This document shows positions 1 through 5,194 of a stretch of DNA of 5,194 nucleotides, piece by piece; within the stretch, counting starts at the first letter, position 1, and every line of letters starts with the position of its first letter. Under the pieces are notes generated by a model, which ran no database searches, was not told where the DNA came from, and saw nothing but the letters and a program-made list of their open reading frames with translations. Position numbers and translations under genes: made by a program. Location of the stretch: NCBI GenBank assembly GCA_937871705.1, contig CALMOO010000668.1, positions 1 through 5,194 on the forward strand, given 5' to 3'. This stretch comes from an uncultured Hymenobacter sp. (GTDB lineage: Bacteria; Bacteroidota; Bacteroidia; Cytophagales; Hymenobacteraceae).

Positions 1-674
1 CCGGCACCAAAGTAGATGCCAACGGCTGCGCCCTTGACCGCGACGGCGACGGTGTGCCCGACGACCAGGACCGCTGCCCCGACCGCGCCGGCCCCGCCTC
101 GAACAAAGGCTGCCCCGAGATTCCGGCTGAGAAGCGCAAGGTGCTCAACGAGGCTACCAAGTACATCCAGTTCGACTTCAACAAGGCTACGCTCAAGCCT
201 TCGTCGAACACACGCCTGCAGCAGATGGTGCAGATTCTCAACGACTACCCCGACTATAGCCTGAGCATCGCTGGCCATACCGACAACGTAGGCGACGACA
301 ACTACAACCTGCGTTTGAGCTACGAACGTGCTGCCGCTGCCCGCAAGTACATGCTGAGCAAGGGCATCCCGGCCGAGCGCATCGAAGCTCGTGGCTACGG
401 CGAAACTAAGCCGATTGCGGATAACAAGACGAAAGCTGGCCAGGCCCTGAACCGCCGCGTCGACTTCGACCCTTATCTGACCGGTGAAACCAACGCTGCT
501 GAAGCCAAGTATGGCCCAGCCCCAAGCATGGCCGAACTGAAGGCAGCAGGCAAGAAGCTGCCCGGTAAGAAAACGACCGGTACCGGCTCACCCCGCAGCC
601 GCAAAGCTCCGGCTCGTAAAGCTCCGGCCAGCAAGGCTCCCGCCCGTAAGGCGCCGGCTGCCAAGAAGAAGTAA
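1..674 (+). CDS. OmpA-family outer membrane protein with TSP3 repeats, C-terminal part (5' end outside window)
   Basis: The frame is open from base 3 to a TAA at 672-674, giving 223 visible residues; the true start is upstream. A GTG at 54 is an internal valine, because the thrombospondin type 3 sequence runs across it (visible residues 5-27, with the Asp-rich core DRDGDGVPDDQD followed by RCPD), a calcium-binding module common between the beta-barrel and OmpA domain in Bacteroidota. The OmpA C-terminal domain covers about residues 52-158: FDFNKATL, then GHTDNVG, NLRLSYERA and NRRVDF. Asp94 and Arg109 have the 15-residue spacing of the pair that binds diaminopimelate of peptidoglycan in characterised homologues. 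The inferred role is tethering the outer membrane to the cell wall from the periplasm. After the domain comes a linker and a basic tail of KAPA-type repeats (residues 198-223), which is not standard. The N-terminal half, probably a signal peptide and barrel or other module, cannot be seen. The gene ends in a strong terminator and converges with the GH3 gene. Confidence 0.93.
   Translation, partial: GTKVDANGCALDRDGDGVPDDQDRCPDRAGPASNKGCPEIPAEKRKVLNEATKYIQFDFNKATLKPSSNTRLQQMVQILNDYPDYSLSIAGHTDNVGDDNYNLRLSYERAAAARKYMLSKGIPAERIEARGYGETKPIADNKTKAGQALNRRVDFDPYLTGETNAAEAKYGPAPSMAELKAAGKKLPGKKTTGTGSPRSRKAPARKAPASKAPARKAPAAKKK
603..662 (+). repeat. Four tandem 15-bp units encoding KAPA(R/S/A) in the OmpA tail
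   Basis: Four consecutive in-frame units read KAPAR, KAPAS, KAPAR, KAPAA and are followed by three lysines and the stop codon. The DNA copies differ mostly at third codon positions (AAA or AAG for Lys; CCG or CCC for Pro), so the peptide pattern is better kept than the DNA. In residues 198-223, 11 of 26 are Lys or Arg and none are acidic. The composition resembles histone H1-like tails, here at the end of a cell-envelope protein. Confidence 0.85.
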
Positions 675-681
675 GTAGCCT

Positions 682-710
682 GCGGCAGCCAGCAATGCGC
701 TGGCTGCCGC
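682..710 (+). other. Perfect 12-bp GC-rich hairpin just after the OmpA stop codon
   Basis: GCGGCAGCCAGC (682-693) and GCTGGCTGCCGC (699-710) are exact reverse complements around the 5-base loop AATGC. The hairpin starts 8 bases after the stop. No T run follows, so it is not a classical intrinsic terminator by itself. It may protect the 3' end of the mRNA or act together with the terminator 14 bases further on. Confidence 0.75.
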
Positions 711-724
711 TCGGTAAAGGCACA

Positions 725-765
725 AAAGAAGGGCAGACCCATCGGGTCTGCCCTTCTTTGTTTTT
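725..765 (+). terminator. Strong rho-independent terminator, possibly bidirectional
   Basis: A perfect 16-bp stem pairs AAAGAAGGGCAGACCC (725-740) with GGGTCTGCCCTTCTTT (744-759) around the 3-base loop ATC, followed by G and TTTTT (761-765). It terminates the OmpA transcript. Read from the other strand, the stem is followed by only a short T stretch (TTTTG, partly inside the stem), so it could also stop transcripts from the convergent GH3 gene, which ends about 80 bases away, though less certainly. Confidence 0.9.
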
Positions 766-793
766 AGTAGGAGTGTCCTCTTGATAATTGTCG

Positions 794-831
794 TTCCCTA
801 CCCCCTTTAAAAATCAGAATGGGGTAGGGAA
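794..831. repeat. Inverted repeat TTCCCTACCCC / GGGGTAGGGAA between convergent genes
   Basis: Bases 794-804 and 821-831 are exact 11-bp reverse complements separated by 16 AT-rich bases (805-820). The arm lies 10 bases beyond the GH3 stop codon, so the GH3 transcript would fold into this hairpin, but no T run follows it on that strand. The arm word GGGGTAGGGA recurs exactly at 3234-3243, which suggests a dispersed element and not only a local hairpin. Confidence 0.7.
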
Positions 832-841
832 GTAGCGGCGG

Positions 842-3223
842 CTACTGTGCCGCCAAGCTAAATGCGGCCATCTGCACGTCGCGTGAGTTGCCGCCTACAA
901 ACACTTGGAAATCGCCGGGCTCGGCCACGAACTTCAGGTCATCGTTGTAGAACTTCAAATCATTCGCCGTAAGGTGGAAGGTGAGCTGGCGGCTCTCGCC
1001 TTTTTTGAGGTTGACTTTCAGGAAGCCTTTTAGCTCTTTTACGGGGCGGGTACTGCTGCCCACCATATCGCGCAGATAGCACTGGGCCACTTCTTCGCCA
1101 TCGAAGTTGCCGGTGTTCTGAACCGTCACTGTTACTTCCAGGCTCTGGCCAGGTCGAATGGTGGACTGGCTCACTGTGGGCTTGCTATAGCTAAACGTAG
1201 TGTAGCTCAGGCCGTAGCCGAAGGGGTAGAGCGGGTCATTGGGAGCATCGAGGTAGCGCGACTTGTACTTGTCGAGCAGCACGCCGGCGTAGGGGCGGCC
1301 AGTGCTTTTGTGGTTGTAGTAAATTGGAATCTGACCCACCGACTGCGGAAACGTCATCGTGAGCTTGCCCGATGGGTTGTACACGCCAAACAGCGCGTCG
1401 GCCACCGCGTTGCCCGCCTGCGTGCCCCCAAACCACGTTTCGAGGATGGCGTTGGCGTTTTGGCTTTCCCAAGGCAAAGTGAGCGGGCGGCCATTCACGA
1501 GCACCAGCACCAGCGGCTTGCCGGTGGCTTTCAGCGCCTTAAGGAGGTCGAGCTGACGGCCAGGCAGGCCAATGTCGGCGCGGCTGGCGGCTTCGCCGGT
1601 CATGCCCTGGCTTTCGCCCACTACGGCCACCACCACGTCGGCGCCCTGGGCGGCCTGCACGGCTTCGGCGATGGTGGTTTCGGCGGGGCGGGTGTCAATG
1701 TTCAGCTCGCCGCCGTGGGCATTGAGGCGCTGAATCATTTGCTGGTCATCGGTCACGTTCACGCCCTGGGCGTAAGTCACACGCACGCCGGCGCCCCCCA
1801 CATTCTTGATTCCCTGCAAGATAGAAATAGCTTGGTTGCCTTCGCCAGCGCCGCTCCAGTTGCCAATCATGTCGCGGGCGCGGTCGGCCAGCGGGCCGAC
1901 TACGGCAATGTTCACCGTGTTTTTGAGGGGTAGGGTTTGCTTGTCATTCTTGAGCAGCACCAGCGAGCGGCGCGTAATGTCGCGCGCCTCAGCTAAGTAG
2001 GCGGGCTTCATCTCGGTAGCCTTGGCGCGCTCCTCAGTTACGCCCCGGTAAGGGTCGGTAAAGAGGCCGAGCTTGTACTTGGCTTCGAGCACCCGGCGGC
2101 AAGCCTGGTCGATGGCCGCTTGCGTCACGGTCTTCTCTTTGAGGTTGGTGGCGAGTTGTCTCAGGAATACTTCGCCCACCATGTCCATGTCCACGCCCGC
2201 GTTCAGGGCCAGTTCTGATACCTTTTTCTCATCGCCCAGGCCGTGGGCTGTCAGCTCAGGGATGCCCGTGTAGTCAGTAGACACGAAGCCTTGAAAGCCC
2301 CACTCCTTGCGCAGCAAGTCGGTGAGCAGCCACTTGTTAGCCGTAGCCGGAATGCCGTTAATATCATTAAACGACGACATCACCGAGCCCACGCCGGCCC
2401 GCACCGCGGCGCGATAGGGGGGTAGGTACTCGTTGTACATGCGCTGGCGGCTCATGTCGGTGGTATTGTAGTCGCGGCCAGCCTCGGCGGCCCCGTAGAG
2501 GGCAAAATGCTTGAGGCAGGCCATCACGGTTTCTGGCTTGGTCATGTCGTTAGTCGGGCCCTGAAAGCCGCGAACCATGGCCTCCGCAATACGCGAGCCG
2601 AGGTAAGGGTCTTCGCCTGCGCCTTCGGCCACGCGGCCCCAGCGCGGGTCGCGGGCAATGTCTACCATCGGCGAATACACCCAGTTCAGGCCATCGGCCG
2701 AGGCCTCGGCGGCCGCGATGCGGGCGCTGCGCTCCATGGCATCGAGGTCCCAGCTAGCCGCCAAGCCCAGCGGAATTGGGAAGATGGTGCGGTGCCCGTG
2801 AATGACGTCGTAGCCCAGAATCAGCGGAATGTGCAGCCGCGTATCCTGGATGGCTTCTTGCTGCAGTTTGCGCGCTGCCACTGGCGTAAATGTGTTGAGC
2901 ACCGCGCCCACCAGGCCCTTCTTAATGTTGGCGTCCACATTCTGGCTCACCACTGGCCCCGTCACGTCAAAGCCCACCGACACCAGATTAAGCTGGCCGA
3001 TTTTCTCTTCCAACGTCATTTTTTGCATCAAGCTCGTCACGAACTGCTGCATTTTGGGGTCAACATTCGCGGCAGCTGGGGCGGCGGTAGCAGTCGCGCT
3101 AGGCTTGGCTTTAACAGCAGCTTTGGCAGGCGTTTTAGCGCGAACCTGCGCCTGGGCGTGCGAGCCGGCCAGGCCCAACGCTAGCAGCAAAGTGGCTTTG
3201 AATAGCGATTGACGATGTTTCAT
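842..3223 (-). CDS. bglX: Periplasmic GH3 beta-glucosidase, BglX type
   Basis: This complete 793-residue enzyme should release terminal beta-linked glucose (possibly also xylose) from oligosaccharides. Residues 1-25 form a signal peptide (basic MKHR, a Leu/Ala core, likely cleavage at AQA|Q); there is no lipobox Cys, so a soluble periplasmic or secreted protein is likely. A Lys/Ala/Pro/Thr-rich linker follows (about 27-53). The GH3 N-terminal barrel covers about 55-390, with GYDVIHG (Asp139, substrate binding), RDPRWGR, the CLKHF segment (Lys238-His239) and the nucleophile Asp317 in VSTDYTG. The GH3 C-terminal alpha/beta domain covers about 420-640, with GESQGMTGEAASR, where Glu544 is the likely acid/base by comparison with BglX enzymes. 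A fibronectin III-like domain (about 695-785) closes the protein. The length fits the family (E. coli BglX is 765) once the linker is allowed for. The ATG at 3223 is supported by the signal peptide starting there; no Shine-Dalgarno is visible, as is usual in Bacteroidota. Exact substrate cannot be read from sequence. Confidence 0.96.
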   Translation of the reverse strand: MKHRQSLFKATLLLALGLAGSHAQAQVRAKTPAKAAVKAKPSATATAAPAAANVDPKMQQFVTSLMQKMTLEEKIGQLNLVSVGFDVTGPVVSQNVDANIKKGLVGAVLNTFTPVAARKLQQEAIQDTRLHIPLILGYDVIHGHRTIFPIPLGLAASWDLDAMERSARIAAAEASADGLNWVYSPMVDIARDPRWGRVAEGAGEDPYLGSRIAEAMVRGFQGPTNDMTKPETVMACLKHFALYGAAEAGRDYNTTDMSRQRMYNEYLPPYRAAVRAGVGSVMSSFNDINGIPATANKWLLTDLLRKEWGFQGFVSTDYTGIPELTAHGLGDEKKVSELALNAGVDMDMVGEVFLRQLATNLKEKTVTQAAIDQACRRVLEAKYKLGLFTDPYRGVTEERAKATEMKPAYLAEARDITRRSLVLLKNDKQTLPLKNTVNIAVVGPLADRARDMIGNWSGAGEGNQAISILQGIKNVGGAGVRVTYAQGVNVTDDQQMIQRLNAHGGELNIDTRPAETTIAEAVQAAQGADVVVAVVGESQGMTGEAASRADIGLPGRQLDLLKALKATGKPLVLVLVNGRPLTLPWESQNANAILETWFGGTQAGNAVADALFGVYNPSGKLTMTFPQSVGQIPIYYNHKSTGRPYAGVLLDKYKSRYLDAPNDPLYPFGYGLSYTTFSYSKPTVSQSTIRPGQSLEVTVTVQNTGNFDGEEVAQCYLRDMVGSSTRPVKELKGFLKVNLKKGESRQLTFHLTANDLKFYNDDLKFVAEPGDFQVFVGGNSRDVQMAAFSLAAQ

Positions 3224-3509
3224 AAGAAAAGAAGGGGTAGGGATACTGGGTAGAAAGGTAGAGTAAGGGTAGGGCTACTAAAAAATTTCTCTAGCGCATT
3301 ACCTAAGCCAATACTGGTGGCCTGGCCTAGTGGCTTTGTGACCTAACTGCCACCCATTAGCTCGGCTGTTCTGTATTCGGCCGTGCCACCGCACGTTCGG
3401 GTGTGTCGTAACCGCTATAGGTTGCTGGCGCGCGGCCAATAGGTGCGTAACCAGAAAAAATGGGCTGAGAACCGGTATTGCGCAAGTATAAGCTCAAAAG
3501 CGACGCAAC
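3224..3509. promoter_or_regulatory. Intergenic region between the two hydrolase genes; probable GH3 leader and promoter
   Basis: This 286 bp gap lies upstream of the GH3 start and downstream of the GH43 stop. Its length suggests that GH3 has its own promoter, though read-through from GH43 is possible. I could not find a convincing Bacteroidota promoter (TTG with TAnnTTTG). On the GH3 strand the 50 bases before the ATG are strongly pyrimidine-rich with repeated CTACC, and contain no Shine-Dalgarno sequence. Small symmetric elements exist (CGTGC/GCACG at 3382-3395; the palindrome TTGCGCAA at 3478-3485), but none makes a clear terminator for GH43. I see no coding sequence or RNA gene here. Confidence 0.5.
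3234..3274 (+). repeat. G-run cluster (GGTAG repeats) upstream of the GH3 start, possible G-quadruplex
   Basis: Five runs of three or more G lie at 3234-3237, 3240-3242, 3248-3250, 3267-3269 and 3272-3274, separated by 2, 5, 16 and 2 bases; GGTAG occurs four times at irregular spacing. GGGTAGGG opens and closes the cluster. The G-rich strand is the template for the GH3 gene, so the mRNA leader carries the C/U-rich complement, 11-51 bases before the start codon. Folding of a quadruplex is an inference, weakened by the one long loop. Confidence 0.5.
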
Positions 3510-5194
3510 TCAGTCAGCTTTGCTGACGGCTGTGCGGACCGAAACGCCGTTTTCATTAATGGCCTCAATGGTGAAATAATAGGACAAGTCCTTGTCCATG
3601 CCTTTGAAATAATACTCATTGGCCTCGTGCACCATGATGCAGCTGTAAAGCTTGTCGGGGGCCAGCCCGGTGTAGATGTTGTAGGCGTAGGCGCCATCCA
3701 CCGGGGCCCACTTCAGCCAGGCGCTGCGCTTGTCGGTGGCCGTGCGCAGCACCACAAATTCCTTGACGGGCGGCGGCCCTACCCCCCCGCCGTGGCCAAA
3801 CACCCGCAGGCCGCTGATAGCAAACTTGCCGGTGGGCATGTGCACGTTTTCGAGCTTGAGGTAGCGGGTGCGCAGCGGTGTTTTTAGCTCGATATAGTCA
3901 TGCGGCACGTCGGTTTTATTCCGGCTTTTATCCACCAGCAGCTGCCAGGTTTTGCCATCGAGCGAGTGGTAGAGCCGGTACTGATGGTAAAGCCCTGGCT
4001 GGCGGCCCAGGAAAGCGGGGTTCACGTCCTGGTCGGCGTAGTTGAGCTGCACGGCTCGCACGGTACACACGCCGCCCAAGTCGGTTTCGATAAACTCGCC
4101 CGGCCGGGCCGAGGCGGCGCTCCAATACGTCTTGATGCTCTCATCGACGGCCAGGTTGGCCGCGTGGCCGCCGAGCGTGCTCGACACCCGCACTGGCTTC
4201 TGGTAATTGAGTAGCATCCAGCCCGTAAACTGGCTTTGGCGGTGGTCGGCCGGGCCCGTGGGCAGGTAGTGGGGGTAGTCGCCAAAATCGGTGTTGCAGT
4301 AGAGCGTGCCCGCCGCGTCGAAGCCCGCTGGCCACAGCCCCAGGCGACGCTCAAAGTTGTTTTTCACGTTGATAACCATCGTCGAGGTATGCCACCAGCT
4401 GCCCCACTTATCCTGAAACGTGTTGCCGTGCCCCGCGCCGCGCGCAAAACCGCCCGGCTTCCAGGCAAACGGGTTGTGCGGCTGCGGCACATAGGGCCCC
4501 AGCGGCCGGTCGCTCACCTGCACGCCGTCGGCGTAGCCGCTAAATTCGGTGCCCGGCGCGCCGTATTGCAAGTAGTACTTGCCGGCGTGCTTCGTCATCC
4601 AGGCGCCTTCCATAAACGGGTTCAGGAAGGTATTATCCAGGTATTCGCCGAAGCGCTGCCAGCCAAACTGCGCATCGTTGAGCTTGAACAGCGGCTGCGG
4701 CTGCCCGATGGGCTGGTAGGTTTTGCGACTCAGCTGCACGCCGTACAGCGGCTGGTCATTGGAGCTGCCGTAATAGAAGTACAGCTTGCCGTCGGTGTCC
4801 AGAAACAAGTCGGGGTCCCAGCCCGCCAGCGGAAATGGGTCCGCCGCTTTGTCCCAGGTGTTGGCCCGCGGGTTGGTACTGCGCCAAAGCACGAAGTCCG
4901 GGTTGTGGCTAGAGCCAATTACGAAAAGCGTGTCGCCCACCGCCAGAACCGCCGGTGCGCACAGGTCATCAAGCACTTTGTTTTCGGGCTTCAAAAACGA
5001 GTGCGCCAGAAAGTGCCAACTGCGCAAGTCGTCGCTCCACCAGTAGCCCTTTTGGTTGGTCGAAAACAAGTAGTACGTGCCCTTGAAGAGCGTAATCACC
5101 GGGTCGGCCGTGGCGCGGTGTCGCCCCGCCGTCGAGTACTCAGGAAACGGCGTGTAGCCGTAGTCCAGGTTCAGCGGGTTGCAGTAGGTGGGGC
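3510..5194 (-). CDS. GH43-family glycoside hydrolase with discoidin and fibronectin III domains (5' end outside window)
   Basis: The frame is open from the window edge to a TGA at 3512-3510, giving 560 visible residues (numbered here from the edge). It opens with NPLNLDYGYTPFP and reaches ATADPV, where Asp30 (5103-5105) is the expected GH43 catalytic base. Further GH43 features are Asp126 in GWDPDLFLD (pKa modulator), Glu195 in FMEGAW (general acid) and His255 in GAGHGNTF. The five-bladed propeller runs to about residue 312. A discoidin/F5/8 type C domain (about 333-467, with DESIKTYWSA and LYHSLDGKTW) probably binds sugar. A Gly/Pro linker (468-475) leads to a fibronectin III domain (about 478-558, with AWLKWAPVDGAYAYNIY). 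The GTG at 5099 lies two codons after Asp30 and cannot be the start. GH43 enzymes act on arabinose, xylose or galactose linkages, and the exact one is not readable here. No type IX sorting domain is seen at the C-terminus; a signal peptide would be outside the window. It is probably functionally linked to the GH3 gene downstream. Confidence 0.92.
   Translation of the reverse strand, partial: PTYCNPLNLDYGYTPFPEYSTAGRHRATADPVITLFKGTYYLFSTNQKGYWWSDDLRSWHFLAHSFLKPENKVLDDLCAPAVLAVGDTLFVIGSSHNPDFVLWRSTNPRANTWDKAADPFPLAGWDPDLFLDTDGKLYFYYGSSNDQPLYGVQLSRKTYQPIGQPQPLFKLNDAQFGWQRFGEYLDNTFLNPFMEGAWMTKHAGKYYLQYGAPGTEFSGYADGVQVSDRPLGPYVPQPHNPFAWKPGGFARGAGHGNTFQDKWGSWWHTSTMVINVKNNFERRLGLWPAGFDAAGTLYCNTDFGDYPHYLPTGPADHRQSQFTGWMLLNYQKPVRVSSTLGGHAANLAVDESIKTYWSAASARPGEFIETDLGGVCTVRAVQLNYADQDVNPAFLGRQPGLYHQYRLYHSLDGKTWQLLVDKSRNKTDVPHDYIELKTPLRTRYLKLENVHMPTGKFAISGLRVFGHGGGVGPPPVKEFVVLRTATDKRSAWLKWAPVDGAYAYNIYTGLAPDKLYSCIMVHEANEYYFKGMDKDLSYYFTIEAINENGVSVRTAVSKAD

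Noticed and set aside
16..264. An 82-codon plus-strand ORF overlapping the OmpA fragment
   Set aside because: It is a Thr/Ala/Pro/Ser-rich frame shifted against the clear TSP3 and OmpA coding frame.
406..742. Two minus-strand ORFs (105 and 89 codons) opposite the OmpA 3' end
   Set aside because: One reads the KAPA repeat in antisense as a repetitive Ala/Gly/Leu-rich string and both cross the terminator region; neither resembles a known protein.
1310..1933. A 207-codon plus-strand ORF opposite the GH3 gene
   Set aside because: It lies fully antisense to a well-supported GH3 domain, has a low-complexity Ala/Gly/His/Val composition and no recognisable motif; it is a by-product of GC-rich codon use on the other strand.
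2507..3184. A 225-codon plus-strand ORF opposite the GH3 N-terminal part
   Set aside because: It is antisense to the conserved catalytic barrel and signal peptide region, rich in His, Ala and Arg, with no domain or ribosome site; long antisense frames are expected at this GC content.
3300..3500. A possible small RNA or riboswitch in the gap between the hydrolase genes
   Set aside because: Only short imperfect stems are present (5-6 bp), with no promoter-terminator pair and no recognised riboswitch core.
3470..3510. A possible promoter on the minus strand (TTATACTTG-like) near the GH43 stop
   Set aside because: It has one mismatch to TAnnTTTG, the nearest TTG is at poor spacing, and it would give a leader of roughly 250 bases; too weak to call without transcript start data.
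3513..3527. A small hairpin GTCAGC/GCTGAC at the GH43 stop codon, as a terminator
   Set aside because: The 6-bp stem lies within the last codons and no T run follows directly, so it may be chance.

Overview
This 5.2 kb window looks like chromosomal DNA from a high-GC member of the Bacteroidota, most likely Hymenobacter or a close relative. The reasons are an OmpA-type protein with calcium-binding thrombospondin type 3 repeats, a BglX-type GH3 enzyme beside a GH43-discoidin-fibronectin III enzyme, no clear Shine-Dalgarno sequence before the one native start codon in view, and repeated GGGTAGGG words. The genus is inferred; the phylum is better supported.

Layout: the 3' end of an OmpA-family gene (1-674, + strand) faces a complete GH3 beta-glucosidase gene (842-3223, - strand). 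The 167 bp between them hold a perfect 12-bp hairpin, a strong intrinsic terminator and a CCCTACCCC/GGGGTAGGG inverted repeat. After a 286 bp gap comes a second minus-strand gene (3510 to beyond 5194), a GH43-family glycoside hydrolase with a discoidin (F5/8 type C) domain and a C-terminal fibronectin III domain. Its start lies outside the window.

Function: the two hydrolase genes point the same way and fit stepwise breakdown of plant-type polysaccharide. The GH43 enzyme would trim arabinose-, xylose- or galactose-containing chains while its discoidin domain holds the substrate, and the exported GH3 enzyme would cut the resulting oligosaccharides to monosaccharides. No SusC/SusD pair, regulator or transporter is visible, so a full polysaccharide utilization locus is not shown. 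The OmpA protein is a separate unit concerned with outer membrane to peptidoglycan anchoring, and carries an unusual Lys/Ala/Pro repeat tail.

I see no RNA genes, CRISPR array, insertion sequence or phage gene, and no clear sign of an undescribed system. The most interesting signals are the GGGTAGGG word family, with a G-run cluster just upstream of the GH3 gene, and the histone-like tail on the OmpA protein.
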